Below are positions 1 through 8,823 of a stretch of DNA of 64,000 nucleotides, piece after piece (the first letter of the stretch is position 1; each line of letters opens with the position of its first letter). The notes under the pieces were generated by a model. The model saw nothing but the letters and a program-made list of their open reading frames with translations, was not told the DNA's origin and searched no databases. A program made the translations under genes and the position numbers. Location: positions 289,774 to 353,773 of the forward strand of contig JAHEHL010000002.1 in the NCBI GenBank assembly GCA_024644595.1, given 5' to 3'. This stretch comes from Porticoccaceae bacterium (lineage in GTDB: Bacteria; Pseudomonadota; Gammaproteobacteria; Pseudomonadales; Porticoccaceae).

Positions 1-992
1 ATCTTCTGGCAGCGGTCCAGGAAGCAGGCATCGAGTTTGACATGCATGATATTGACCGACTCTCGCGAGTGGTGCCACAACTGTGCAAAGTGGCGCCCAA
101 TACACCTGAATATCATATCGAAGATGTGCATCGCGCTGGCGGCATTATGGGCATCCTTGCCGAATTAAACCGGGCTGGGCTTATTCATGCTGATCTACCT
201 ACAGTGCATTCAAAAAGCCTACGCGAGGCGTTGGACAAATGGGATATTGTCAGTGGCCATGTCAGTGAAGAGGTGAAAACCTTTTATAAGGCTGGTCCAG
301 CCGGCATTCCCACTCAGACTGCCTTTAGCCAGAGCACGCGTTGGTCATCACTGGATGCTGATCGTGAGAGTGGGTGTATTCGCAATCTAGAAAATGCCTT
401 TAGCCTCGAAGGTGGCCTCGCAGTATTGACCGGCAATCTGGCCCCCGATGGCTGCGTTGTGAAAACCTCTGGCGTCGATGAGTCGATTCATGTGTTTGAA
501 GGCCCGGCGTTTATTACCGAGAGCCAGGATGAAGCCGTTGATGCAATCCTTAATGATCGCGTCAAGGCGGGTGATGTAGTGATTGTTCGCTATGAAGGGC
601 CTCGCGGTGGACCGGGAATGCAGGAAATGCTCTATCCCACCAGTTACATCAAATCGAAAAATCTTGGTAAGGCGTGTGCGCTGATTACCGATGGTCGGTT
701 TTCTGGCGGTACATCGGGGCTGTCTATCGGTCATGTGTCCCCCGAGGCCGGAGCTGGCGGCAATATCGGACTGGTGCGGCAGGGCGATAGGATCCGTATC
801 GATATCCCCAAACGTTCGATCGAGGTGCTAGTTTCCGATGAGGAGCTGGCGGTCCGCAGAGCGGCGCAGGACGCAATTGGCTGGCAGCCTGAGGCCGAGC
901 GTCCACGCCAGGTTTCAGCGGCCCTGAAAGCCTATGCCAAACTGGCAACCAGTGCTGATAAAGGTGCAGTCAGGGATCTTAGTCAACTGTAA
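1..992 (+). CDS. ilvD: Dihydroxy-acid dehydratase, C-terminal part (cut by window start)
   Basis: IlvD dehydrates 2,3-dihydroxy-3-methylbutanoate and -pentanoate in valine, leucine and isoleucine synthesis, using an iron-sulfur cluster. Reading is open from base 3 with no stop, so the gene starts upstream of the window; the ATG at 42 is internal. The visible part closely follows the E. coli type of Ilv[65 protein letters not shown] and the end [12 protein letters not shown] are all recognisable. About 330 residues are present, roughly the C-terminal half of a ~610-residue enzyme. A hairpin terminator follows at 1041. The ilvD/folA/thyA neighbourhood also occurs in Pseudomonas. Confidence 0.97.
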   Translation, partial: LLAAVQEAGIEFDMHDIDRLSRVVPQLCKVAPNTPEYHIEDVHRAGGIMGILAELNRAGLIHADLPTVHSKSLREALDKWDIVSGHVSEEVKTFYKAGPAGIPTQTAFSQSTRWSSLDADRESGCIRNLENAFSLEGGLAVLTGNLAPDGCVVKTSGVDESIHVFEGPAFITESQDEAVDAILNDRVKAGDVVIVRYEGPRGGPGMQEMLYPTSYIKSKNLGKACALITDGRFSGGTSGLSIGHVSPEAGAGGNIGLVRQGDRIRIDIPKRSIEVLVSDEELAVRRAAQDAIGWQPEAERPRQVSAALKAYAKLATSADKGAVRDLSQL

Positions 993-1040
993 AGGTGGCA
1001 ACCCTTAAACCATCGTTTGTCTGTAACGGCGACATAAAAA

Positions 1041-1072
1041 AACCCGGATCCATCACGGTTCCGGGTTTTTTA
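1041..1072. terminator. Bidirectional intrinsic terminator between ilvD and the TonB2 operon
   Basis: AACCCGGA (1041-1048) pairs perfectly with TCCGGGTT (1060-1067). The stem is flanked by an A-run on the left and a T-run on the right, so it can stop transcription from ilvD (plus) and from the convergent TPR gene (minus). Confidence 0.85.
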
Positions 1073-1112
1073 TAACTAATCGTAAAACGATTACGACTGA
1101 TGTCTCAAATCG

Positions 1113-2477
1113 TTATCCTTTACTACAGCCCGGTACGGTCGCTCCCACATCGCGAAGCTTCTGCAAGCGATCACCTTCGGTGTCGGCATAGCGGATCCAT
1201 TGTCGCGGATAACGCTTGTTCTTTTCGTCCTTTGCCTCTTTGATCGACTTCTTGAAGGCTCCAACAGCATCCTTGTAACAGTGAAGATTAACCAACGCGT
1301 TACCCATCACCAGATAGTTGGACTCAGGACGCTTGACGCCTCCCTTCTTAGCTGCGCGAGTCGCTGCCTTGTAAGCTTCTTTGTCGCGTCCGAGATCGAG
1401 ATAGATACCCGCTAGCCGAGCCTGCAGGTTACCAGTGTCCGACTCTTTGGAGGCGTCCTCAAGGGCTTTTACCGCGTTGTCCAAATCTTTCGACTGATAC
1501 CAGGCCGTGCCAAGTACCTCAAGATTCTTCGCCGTGCGCTTGATAATGCCATCTTTCATGCCTTTATCAATGATCACTGCCGCGCGGTAGGGAACCTCTG
1601 CACCGAGATACATATAGGCCATACTCATCACCTGGCTCTCTTTATCGAGCTCATTGTTGAGGTACACCACTTCGGTCGCAACCAGACGATCCATTTCGCG
1701 CTCAAGTTCGCCGTACATGCCGCCAATCTGCCGCCAGTAAGTCCACTTGGGGTAGTGCTTAACCAATTTCTCAAGGATGTTAACTACTTTTTGGTAGTTA
1801 CCCTTCTCGTAGTAGAGAACCCGTTGCAAGCCCCACCAGCCCTCTTTAGGTAGTATGTCCTTGGACTCGACATCGGCGATGGCTTCTTCAACCAGACGTA
1901 AAGAATCATCTTTGCGCTCAAGCTGATAATAAATTTGCGCCAATAACATCTTCGCGTCTGCACCCACAATCAGGGAGGCTTCCATCCAGATTTCAAGTTG
2001 CTTTGCCGCGTTGAGGTAATCTTCCTGAACAGTATAAAGCTGCGCCAACGTGTAACGCGTGTCAAGCTTCAACTCAGGAGGTGTACCAACACCATTGACT
2101 ACCTGCATATAAGACCGGATAGCCGCATCATAGTCTTCCAACGAGTAGTACACATAGGCCGCAAACTTCCACACCTGCGTCTGCTCATAGTCACTCGCGC
2201 AGGTTTTCTCGCTAGCCTCAATTTCTTTCAACTTCTGCAGCGAGCCAGGCCAGTTTTCAGCTTCGATGTCGGGCTGTACATTTTCAAGAGCTTTGGCACA
2301 CTTAGCACCTACTGACTGGCGCTGGCGCGTTTTAACGTCTTTGTACTTAGGCTCTTCTTTTTCTTCTGCAGCTTTGGCTGATGCAGAAAAGATCGACTGC
2401 GGTTCAATCATCGAGACCATTAGCGGCAGGATAAAGGCAGCGCCGAACAGGGCTAGAAATTTAGTGCTTCTAGACAT
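1113..2477 (-). CDS. TPR-repeat protein, last gene of the TonB2 operon
   Basis: A ~454-residue exported tetratricopeptide-repeat protein. The start at 2477 (second of two adjacent ATGs) is chosen because AAGGAG lies six bases upstream; an earlier in-frame ATG at 2552 would overlap tonB and add an unlikely basic N-terminus. Residues ~1-36 form a signal peptide (LALFGAAFILPLM core). The rest is helical with repeated pairs typical of TPRs, such as WKFAAYVYYSLEDYDAAIRS and LDTRYTLAQLYTVQEDYLNA. TonB2 clusters of Vibrio and other marine gammaproteobacteria end with a similar TPR gene, whose periplasmic role is poorly defined. Ten bases separate it from tonB, so co-transcription is likely. Confidence 0.85.
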   Translation of the reverse strand: MSRSTKFLALFGAAFILPLMVSMIEPQSIFSASAKAAEEKEEPKYKDVKTRQRQSVGAKCAKALENVQPDIEAENWPGSLQKLKEIEASEKTCASDYEQTQVWKFAAYVYYSLEDYDAAIRSYMQVVNGVGTPPELKLDTRYTLAQLYTVQEDYLNAAKQLEIWMEASLIVGADAKMLLAQIYYQLERKDDSLRLVEEAIADVESKDILPKEGWWGLQRVLYYEKGNYQKVVNILEKLVKHYPKWTYWRQIGGMYGELEREMDRLVATEVVYLNNELDKESQVMSMAYMYLGAEVPYRAAVIIDKGMKDGIIKRTAKNLEVLGTAWYQSKDLDNAVKALEDASKESDTGNLQARLAGIYLDLGRDKEAYKAATRAAKKGGVKRPESNYLVMGNALVNLHCYKDAVGAFKKSIKEAKDEKNKRYPRQWIRYADTEGDRLQKLRDVGATVPGCSKG

Positions 2478-2487
2478 CATTGACTCC

Positions 2488-3096
2488 TTATTTTGCCATC
2501 TGGAACGAGAATTTATACAACACACCCGGTACTTCCTGACCCACGCCATCAATTACCCTCGGATTGTACTTGAGCTTTGACGCCGCCTTGAGCGCAGCGC
2601 GACCAAAGCCCCAGCCCTCGGGATATTCCTCGATCAGCACAGGATCTCGCGTACCACCTGTAGTGGTAATAATGACTTCGATCACCGCATAACCCTCTTT
2701 TCCGCGGGTTTGAGCACGGCGCGGGTACTGCGGTTGCGGCACATAGACCGGAATGTAGTCGGAGTCTCGTGCAAACCCGCCAGTACCACCAAGCTTGAGA
2801 TTGGCATTGGCAGCAGGAGCAGCCATGCTGATCGCATTTTCGGGAACTTCAAACTCGATGTTTTCTTCAGGAATTTCCGGTGGAGGTGTCTCCGGATCTT
2901 CAGGCTTTTCAACTTCGGACTGCTTGGCGTTCTCTGCAACCTGTCGGTCAACATGAACGAAGTCGCCGATTTTAATCGCCTCTTTTTCGTCTAACTCCTT
3001 GTTGCCCGAGTCAATCAACTTATACATCACGATGATTAACGCAAAGGTAATAAGAACACCAAGTGCAGCAGATATACCAACTCTGATAACAGCCAT
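2488..3096 (-). CDS. tonB: TonB2-type energy transducer
   Basis: TonB couples the proton motive force harvested by ExbB/ExbD to outer-membrane receptors. The protein has 202 residues: one N-terminal membrane anchor (~5-27), a short Pro/Glu-rich linker (~60-85, EKPEDPETPPPEIPEE) and a C-terminal TonB domain (~118-200) with YPRRAQTRGKEGYAVIEVII. The linker is much shorter than in E. coli TonB (239 residues), as in the Vibrio TonB2 type. It sits ten bases after exbD and ten before the TPR gene. No receptor gene is in the window, so the substrate is unknown. Confidence 0.92.
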   Translation of the reverse strand: MAVIRVGISAALGVLITFALIIVMYKLIDSGNKELDEKEAIKIGDFVHVDRQVAENAKQSEVEKPEDPETPPPEIPEENIEFEVPENAISMAAPAANANLKLGGTGGFARDSDYIPVYVPQPQYPRRAQTRGKEGYAVIEVIITTTGGTRDPVLIEEYPEGWGFGRAALKAASKLKYNPRVIDGVGQEVPGVLYKFSFQMAK

Positions 3097-3105
3097 ACTC
3101 TCAAC

Positions 3106-3510
3106 TCAGTCTTTTTCTACCGAAATTGCCACCGGACGAATACCGATATCTGTTGCGACATCGGCTACCTTGGCGACCATTTCAATATTTGATTCATTGT
3201 CGGCTTGGATAACCATGCCGCCCTTTGGGTTTTCGTTATACAGTCTTGAGAGATTAATTTTCAGCGCAGTCGTTTCAACGCGCTTTTTATCAATCCAGAT
3301 TTCATTGTTCTCGCTGACCGCTACCAAAATACCCACTTTTTTGTAGGAGTCTGCCGTGTCGGCGTCGACTTTGTTAATGTCGACACCGGGCAGTTTGATA
3401 AACGATGCTGTCACAATGAAAAAGATCAGCATAATAAAAACCACATCCAGCATAGGCGTGAGGTCAATAGCCTCACCCTGGGGTTGCGATCCACTTGTTC
3501 TATTGCGCAT
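3106..3510 (-). CDS. exbD: ExbD2 proton-channel subunit
   Basis: ExbD/TolR family, 134 residues. It has one membrane helix (~21-41), LTPMLDVVFIMLIFFIVTAS, carrying the conserved aspartate (D22) that takes part in proton conduction, followed by a periplasmic domain. It works with ExbB to energise TonB. It lies 40 bases after exbB in the same operon. Confidence 0.93.
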   Translation of the reverse strand: MRNRTSGSQPQGEAIDLTPMLDVVFIMLIFFIVTASFIKLPGVDINKVDADTADSYKKVGILVAVSENNEIWIDKKRVETTALKINLSRLYNENPKGGMVIQADNESNIEMVAKVADVATDIGIRPVAISVEKD

Positions 3511-3550
3511 AGTTTTCTCTCACAGGTGCCGTGTCGTTAACAGGCGCCGG

Positions 3551-4075
3551 TTAGTGATCCATGGTCAGATGGTCTTCGAGCAGGTGCTTCTCTCGCTCTG
3601 CGGCGCGTTCGACATAGGTCATGCCGAATACACCTGAAAGCGCAGCAACCATTCCCGACATAGTCGGAACAGTCGCCTGAGATACACCACCCGCCATCGC
3701 CTTGGCGTCACCGCCGCCGGTAAATGCCATGACGTCAAACACAACGATCATTCCAGTAACCGTACCCAGCAGTCCAAACAGCGGGGCCAGAGCAACCAAG
3801 GTTTTGATCATCATAATGTTCTCATCGATCTTTACGCTCACTTCCGAGATCAGTTTTTCCCTGATCTGATGCGCGCGCTTGGATTTGCGCTCGGCGCGCG
3901 CCTCCCAGGCATCAAGAGCGTGTTGAACATCGAGACTGACGCTGGTTTTGAGATACCACATGCGCTCAAAGAGGAGAGTCCACATTACGAACAGCAGGAC
4001 GACAATGGCCCAAAGGACCATGCCGCCTGAATCCATAAACTTCCCAACTTCTGCGAGAGTATCAACAAACCACAT
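3551..4075 (-). CDS. exbB: ExbB2 proton-channel subunit (MotA/TolQ/ExbB family)
   Basis: A short ExbB of 174 residues. The first membrane helix is at ~16-34 (GGMVLWAIVVLLFVMWTLLF); two more follow in the conserved block LVALAPLFGLLGTVTGMIVV and SGMVAALSGVFGMTY. It forms the pentameric proton channel around ExbD. The ATG is one base after the ttpC stop, which suggests translational coupling. It is clearly a paralogue of the C-terminal domain of TtpC next door; both share the LAPLFGLLGTVTGMI-like block and the GDxKAMAGG(V/I)SQA motif. Confidence 0.93.
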   Translation of the reverse strand: MWFVDTLAEVGKFMDSGGMVLWAIVVLLFVMWTLLFERMWYLKTSVSLDVQHALDAWEARAERKSKRAHQIREKLISEVSVKIDENIMMIKTLVALAPLFGLLGTVTGMIVVFDVMAFTGGGDAKAMAGGVSQATVPTMSGMVAALSGVFGMTYVERAAEREKHLLEDHLTMDH

Positions 4076-4076
4076 T

Positions 4077-5447
4077 TTAGCGACCCTCTACTGAACCAGC
4101 TACGATTCCGGCGCTCTGCTCTTCAAGAATATGCAGAACACGCTGCGCTTTCCCATTGACCAGTGTGTGCATCAATACAGTTGGAATTGCAACGACCAGA
4201 CCCAGTACAGTGGTGATCAGAGCCTGAGAAATACCGCCAGCCATAGCCTTAGGATCGCCCGCACCAAACAGCGTAATCATCTGGAAGGTGATAATCATAC
4301 CCGTCACCGTACCCAGCAGACCCAGTAGCGGAGCTACCATCGCAATAATCTTGAGCAGACTGAGACCGGACTCGATCGACGGACGCTCTTTGAGCACCGC
4401 TTCATGCAGCTTCAACTCGAGTGACTCAGCATCTAAACCAGGGTTGGCATGTGCAACAGCCAGAACGCGACCCAACGGATTGTCGAGGTTGGCAGATTCC
4501 GGATTCTTCAGCTGCGAAGACACTTTAGACGAAACGCCTTGCAGGAAGATAAAGCGCCAGATAGCCAGCAGGATAGCGACGACAAAAACGCCGGTAATCA
4601 CATAACCCACGAGGCCACCAAAGTGCCAGCGCTCAATCAGTGTTGGCGTGTTGATCAGTGCACGCAGCAAGCCACCACCCAGCGGACCGGTAGGATCCAG
4701 ACCAACTTTGGTAAAGCCGCTAGTCGCACTTTGCAAGTCTTCAGCTCCGCCATTATGGCCAGAAGGCTGACGCGCCAGCTCTGATACCAGACCATTTTCC
4801 GGGCTGTACTCGAGGTACATGCCATCGGCCAACAGGTTGTAAGTACCAACCCGAACTACTTCCATTTCTTCCTGGTTACCGTCGGCACGCAGCACAGTGC
4901 GATTGAACTTAACCACGCGACCACTCTCAATCATCTCGCGCTGCTGCTCATACCACAGTCTCTCGATATCAGTGATAGAGGGCAGGCGTGTGTCGCTGCT
5001 CATTTTTGCTATCAGTTCGTCGAGAAACTCAGTACGGCCAGGAATCTGAGCACTGACAACAGACTGAGTCAGGTTGGCTCGAATATCACCAGCGGCACCG
5101 GTCAGGTGTCCGAACAACTCTTTCAGAGAGCCGAGACGCTTGTCACGCTGCTCGCGCAGGGCGGCCAGCTTGAGGTCGTTGTCGCGAATATTTTGCTCCA
5201 ATCGATCCGAACGGCGCTCTTCAGAAGCCTTGGTGCTCTTGGCGCTAGCCAGCTGTGAAGCCTGCTGGCGCTGATCGGCCTTAAACTCGGCTTCACGTTG
5301 ACGATAATCACTGGTCTCGGAAATTGTTGAGTTCTGAATCATCTTCAGAAGCTCGTCGAGGCTTTTTGCGTCCTGTGCCAGAGCTGGCATGCTTACCGCA
5401 GCAGCAGCTATGAAAGCGGCACAAACTTTAACGAATTTCAGTTTCAT
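4077..5447 (-). CDS. ttpC: TtpC-like protein: periplasmic coiled coil fused to an ExbB-type channel domain
   Basis: A 456-residue member of the MotA/TolQ/ExbB family. It has a signal peptide (~1-24, cleavage near PALA-QD), a long charged coiled coil (~35-110), a periplasmic region, then a membrane helix (~280-300) and an ExbB-like core (~360-450) containing IAMVAPLLGLLGTVTGMII. In Vibrio, TtpC is a fourth component needed for TonB2 function beside ExbB2, ExbD2 and TonB2 (family knowledge). The start codon overlaps the stop of the DUF3450 gene as ATGA, indicating coupling. Assignment rests on domain order and operon context. Confidence 0.88.
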   Translation of the reverse strand: MKLKFVKVCAAFIAAAAVSMPALAQDAKSLDELLKMIQNSTISETSDYRQREAEFKADQRQQASQLASAKSTKASEERRSDRLEQNIRDNDLKLAALREQRDKRLGSLKELFGHLTGAAGDIRANLTQSVVSAQIPGRTEFLDELIAKMSSDTRLPSITDIERLWYEQQREMIESGRVVKFNRTVLRADGNQEEMEVVRVGTYNLLADGMYLEYSPENGLVSELARQPSGHNGGAEDLQSATSGFTKVGLDPTGPLGGGLLRALINTPTLIERWHFGGLVGYVITGVFVVAILLAIWRFIFLQGVSSKVSSQLKNPESANLDNPLGRVLAVAHANPGLDAESLELKLHEAVLKERPSIESGLSLLKIIAMVAPLLGLLGTVTGMIITFQMITLFGAGDPKAMAGGISQALITTVLGLVVAIPTVLMHTLVNGKAQRVLHILEEQSAGIVAGSVEGR

Positions 5448-6226
5448 TGTGCTGTCTCCGGAGCGTTAATTGGCATTTCCAAGACATCCTGCGGCGCCAA
5501 CTTCTTGGCGATACGGATACCCTGGTCTACTGGCCGACGATAGTCTGAACCCAATGTTTCCCAAGAGCCAGTTGCCTTGTTCCAGGCACCTGTCTGTGAT
5601 TTATCTTTTGTTTGATACATCAAAGCAACACGGCCGATACGCAGCATATCCACTTCAACTTCCTCGCCGTCGCCATTGATGTCGACGAGATCGCGATACG
5701 TTTCTAGGGACAGGCTGTACTCAGATTCGATATCGTAGATTTCGAGAATCTGACGGAATTTTTCTGCCGCGGAGAATCTGGCGCTGTCGAGGTTGGAGAA
5801 CAGTTCCTCGATCGCTTCTTCACGCTGCTCTTTCTTGAACGGTACGTCCAGAGCAACAAACTCGCGCAGTCCCTTGAGCATATCTTCCATCAGCGGCGAG
5901 ATGCCTCGCTCAATAACGGTTGCGTTTTCAATGGACTCATTCAGTTCCGCCATCATTTGTTGCTGACTGGCGATTTGACGCTCGAGCTGTGAATTGTAAA
6001 CACGCAGGCTTTCAATTTGCTTGTTGACCTGCTTGAACTCTTGGAGCAGACCGTCAGTTTGGTCCGCAATGCGATCAACTTTTGTCTGCGCTGTTTTTGC
6101 CGCCTGAACCTTGCTGGCGCCGGCTTTTAGCACATCACTTACCTCTGTAGCCTGAACTGCAATAGCAGCTAAGCCACCGGCAAGTACGGCAAAAATCGCC
6201 AGTGCTTTTAGTGGTTGCTTTTTCAT
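5444..6226 (-). CDS. DUF3450 periplasmic coiled-coil protein, first gene of the TonB2 operon
   Basis: 260 residues with a signal peptide (~1-26, cleavage near AVQA-TE), then a coiled coil (~35-100) rich in Q, E and K, and a mixed C-terminal domain. DUF3450 proteins typically precede ttpC-exbB2-exbD2-tonB2; their biochemical role is unknown. By position and predicted location it probably acts in the periplasm with TtpC, which has a matching N-terminal coiled coil (inference). The leader from the predicted promoter is about 160 bases. Confidence 0.85.
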   Translation of the reverse strand: MKKQPLKALAIFAVLAGGLAAIAVQATEVSDVLKAGASKVQAAKTAQTKVDRIADQTDGLLQEFKQVNKQIESLRVYNSQLERQIASQQQMMAELNESIENATVIERGISPLMEDMLKGLREFVALDVPFKKEQREEAIEELFSNLDSARFSAAEKFRQILEIYDIESEYSLSLETYRDLVDINGDGEEVEVDMLRIGRVALMYQTKDKSQTGAWNKATGSWETLGSDYRRPVDQGIRIAKKLAPQDVLEMPINAPETAQ

Positions 6227-6388
6227 AGTTCCCTCAACTTGGGTCTATCGGATTGGTGATCTTTTTAATGTCAGCTGAAGGAAAAACTGCAAATCCAACG
6301 ACTGACAAATTTTCTTGGGCTGTCTTTGTAGCAGGGAGTTCTGCAAGAATCAACGGCGCGCCAGAAATTGATTGCGGTTAAAGGTGGA

Positions 6389-6417
6389 TAGATAGCTTAT
6401 GTTACCTAATGTAACAA
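6389..6417 (-). promoter_or_regulatory. Predicted promoter of the TonB2 operon with an overlapping operator
   Basis: On the minus strand TTGTTA (6417-6412), a 17-base spacer and TATCTA (6394-6389) make a good sigma-70 promoter about 160 bases before the DUF3450 start. The perfect dyad TGTTAC-N5-GTAACA (6400-6416) covers the -35 box and half the spacer, a classic repressor position. It does not resemble a Fur box. Confidence 0.55.
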
Positions 6418-6422
6418 TCAGC

Positions 6423-6444
6423 AACCGCTTAGGCGGTTTTTTTC
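6423..6444 (+). terminator. Plus-oriented hairpin and T-run overlapping the 3' end of folA
   Basis: AACCGC (6423-6428), loop TTAG, GCGGTT (6433-6438), then further T residues. Read on the plus strand it is an intrinsic terminator; read on the folA strand the T-run becomes an A-run before the stem and nothing U-rich follows. The folA stop codon is in the loop. It could block antisense transcription into folA, or simply cap the folA mRNA. Confidence 0.5.
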
Positions 6445-6932
6445 TCCAATACCAAAAAGCGATACGGGTGCGTGTCAGTCTGCTCCGGCAGGCGTTCACT
6501 GATTTGCTGCCACTGACTATGATCAAGAGGTGGAAAAAAAGCATCGCCCTCAACCTCAGCCTGCACTTCGGTGATATAGAGGCGGTCGGCAGCGGGCAGC
6601 GTTAACTGATAAATCTGTTCGCCACCAATCACCATGATCTCATCAGCCTCCGAGCGGGCACAGGCCAGCCGTCCAAGCGTCATTGCTTGCTGCAGGCTGC
6701 GTGCCACCTCGACGCCTTCGGCATGCCAACCTTGATCTCTGGTTACGACAATATTGGTTCGCCCCGGGAGTGGGCGGCCGATCGAGTCATAGGTCTTGCG
6801 CCCCATAATTAGCGGCTTGCCCATGGTGACTGATTTAAAATACTTGAGATCTTCGGGCAGATGCCAAGGCAACTGATTGTCTATACCGATGACGCCATTA
6901 CGGCTAACTGCGACAATTAGGGACGTTTTCAA
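6429..6932 (-). CDS. folA: Dihydrofolate reductase
   Basis: Reduces dihydrofolate to tetrahydrofolate with NADPH; target of trimethoprim. The 167 residues match chromosomal DHFR: SLIVAVSRNGVIGIDNQLPW, catalytic acid in LPEDLKYF (D28), MGRKTYDSIGRPLPGR for NADPH binding, and MVIGGEQIYQ. It lies last in lgt-thyA-folA, 19 bases after thyA, fitting recycling of the dihydrofolate made by ThyA. Confidence 0.97.
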   Translation of the reverse strand: MKTSLIVAVSRNGVIGIDNQLPWHLPEDLKYFKSVTMGKPLIMGRKTYDSIGRPLPGRTNIVVTRDQGWHAEGVEVARSLQQAMTLGRLACARSEADEIMVIGGEQIYQLTLPAADRLYITEVQAEVEGDAFFPPLDHSQWQQISERLPEQTDTHPYRFLVLEKKTA

Positions 6933-6951
6933 ATCAAGGCCTCCTTAGCCA

Positions 6952-7857
6952 TTAAACCGCCACCGGCGCTGAGATCGGACCGTGGCACTGGTAGTCAAGT
7001 AGCTCAAAGTCGTCATAGACAAAGTCAAACAGGCTGCTGACATTGGGATTGATGAAGAGTTTTGGCAGTGGGTAGGGTTCTCGGGAAAGCTGTTCTTCAA
7101 CCTGGCCCATATGGTTGCTATAGAGGTGCGCGTCACCAAAGGTGTGCACAAAGTCCCCCGGCTGCAACCCGGTAACCTGTGCAATCATAAGAGTCAGAAT
7201 GGCGTAGGAGGCGATATTGAATGGCACACCGAGAAACACATCGGCACTGCGCTGATAAAGCTGGCAGGAGAGTTTGCCGTCGATAACATAAAACTGAAAT
7301 AAGCTGTGGCAGGGCGGCAATCCGGATTTGACCATCACTGGAATATCCTTTGGATTCCAGGCTGAAACGATCAGGCGTCTTGAATCAGGATTAGATTTTA
7401 TATCCTCAACTACCTGTGCAAGCTGATCCACACCTTCAAAGTTGCGCCACTGATGTCCGTAGACTGGCCCGAGATCGCCATACTTTAAAGCGAACTGCTG
7501 ATCTTCTTTGATGCGCTCAATAAAAATCTGCATATTCGCCTTCCACTCCGGCGAATACATCGGAAACTGCTCCTCCTGACCGGTCTGTCGCAACCAACTC
7601 TGATAGGGCCAGTCATTCCAGATACCAACGCCATTTTCAACCAGATAACGGATATTGGTGTCACCACGAATAAACCACAGTAGTTCATGCAGGATCGATT
7701 TAAGATGCACTTTTTTGGTTGTCACAAGAGGAAAGCCCTGACCGAGATCAAAGCGCATCTGGTGACCAAAAATACTCTGGGTACCGGTGCCGGTACGGTC
7801 CTGCTTTTTTACACCGTGATCGCGTATATGCCTGACCAGCTCTAGATATTGCTTCAT
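6952..7857 (-). CDS. thyA: Thymidylate synthase
   Basis: Methylates dUMP to dTMP with methylene-tetrahydrofolate. 301 residues, longer than the E. coli enzyme (264) because of an insert at ~85-125 of the small domain seen in many other ThyA proteins. The catalytic cysteine is C183 in [47 protein letters not shown] and HLYSNH are all intact. The gene lies between lgt and folA, with 22 and 19 base gaps. Confidence 0.97.
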   Translation of the reverse strand: MKQYLELVRHIRDHGVKKQDRTGTGTQSIFGHQMRFDLGQGFPLVTTKKVHLKSILHELLWFIRGDTNIRYLVENGVGIWNDWPYQSWLRQTGQEEQFPMYSPEWKANMQIFIERIKEDQQFALKYGDLGPVYGHQWRNFEGVDQLAQVVEDIKSNPDSRRLIVSAWNPKDIPVMVKSGLPPCHSLFQFYVIDGKLSCQLYQRSADVFLGVPFNIASYAILTLMIAQVTGLQPGDFVHTFGDAHLYSNHMGQVEEQLSREPYPLPKLFINPNVSSLFDFVYDDFELLDYQCHGPISAPVAV

Positions 7858-7879
7858 TAATTAACCTTCGTGGGTAAAT

Positions 7880-8722
7880 TTATGCCTTGCCGCCGGCCCG
7901 CGGGCGCAGTGCGGCTCGCAGAAACCACAAACCGAGCAGAATCATAGGAATACACAGTGCCTGGCCGCGAGTCATCCAGCCCAACCACTCAAACAACGGC
8001 GACTGATTGGCAAACTGCGGGTCTGGCTGGCGAACAAACTCAACAATGAATCGAAAAACACCGTAGAGCACCAAAAAGAGCCCTGAGATCTGACCAAACA
8101 GGCGCGGCTTTCTTGCGTACCAGTTAAGCAGCAAAAACAGCACCGCACCCTCGAGCAGCGCTTCATATAATTGTGAGGGATGGCGGGCGAGCTGCTGTGG
8201 GTCGGCGGGGAACAACATTGCCCAGGGCACGTCGCTGGGACGGCCCCAAAGCTCCTGACCAATAAAGTTACCAATGCGACCAAAGAACAGGCCGGTGGGC
8301 ACCAGCGGCACAACAAAGTCAGCCAGACTGAGAAACCCAATCTTATGCTTGCGGCCGTAAAGCAGCAGCGCCAACGCTACGCCAATTAAGCCACCATGGA
8401 AAGACATGCCGCCCTCCCAGATACGCAAAATCATCCCCGGGTCGTCGAGCCACTTGTCGGCACTGTAAAACAGCATATAGCCGAAGCGACCACCCAGAAT
8501 CACCCCCCAAGCACCAAAGACAATCAGGTCCTCGACCTGAGTTTTGTCAATCGGTGACCAGGGCCGCTGGCTGTTGCGCGAGGCCAGCAGCCAGGCGCAG
8601 GCAAAGGCGAGCAGATACATAATGCCGTACCAGTGAATCTGCAGCGGCCCAACCACTGTGTCGCTGAATTCAAATGGTCCAAGCGACAGTGCAATCGGAT
8701 CAATCTGTGGATAGTGCAGCAT
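7880..8722 (-). CDS. lgt: Prolipoprotein diacylglyceryl transferase
   Basis: Transfers diacylglycerol from phosphatidylglycerol to the lipobox cysteine of prolipoproteins, at the inner membrane. 280 residues with about seven membrane helices. The Lgt signature GRIGNFIGQELWGR is at ~148-161 (essential Arg at 149), and MSFHGG supplies the conserved His (~109). It is the first gene of lgt-thyA-folA; in E. coli rppH-ptsP-lgt-thyA are contiguous, but here an NRDE gene on the other strand lies between ptsP and lgt. Confidence 0.96.
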   Translation of the reverse strand: MLHYPQIDPIALSLGPFEFSDTVVGPLQIHWYGIMYLLAFACAWLLASRNSQRPWSPIDKTQVEDLIVFGAWGVILGGRFGYMLFYSADKWLDDPGMILRIWEGGMSFHGGLIGVALALLLYGRKHKIGFLSLADFVVPLVPTGLFFGRIGNFIGQELWGRPSDVPWAMLFPADPQQLARHPSQLYEALLEGAVLFLLLNWYARKPRLFGQISGLFLVLYGVFRFIVEFVRQPDPQFANQSPLFEWLGWMTRGQALCIPMILLGLWFLRAALRPRAGGKA

Positions 8723-8823
8723 CTGGTTTCCCGAGGGTTGTTAGAGCACAGATGATAACTTTTTATCTGTCCAGCCGTCACCCGGGGTAACCAATATATT
8801 TCTAAAAGGCTACACTGGCGACC

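Noticed and set aside
6400-6416. Fur box upstream of the TonB2 operon
   Set aside because: The dyad TGTTAC-N5-GTAACA does not fit the GATAAT repeat pattern of Fur.
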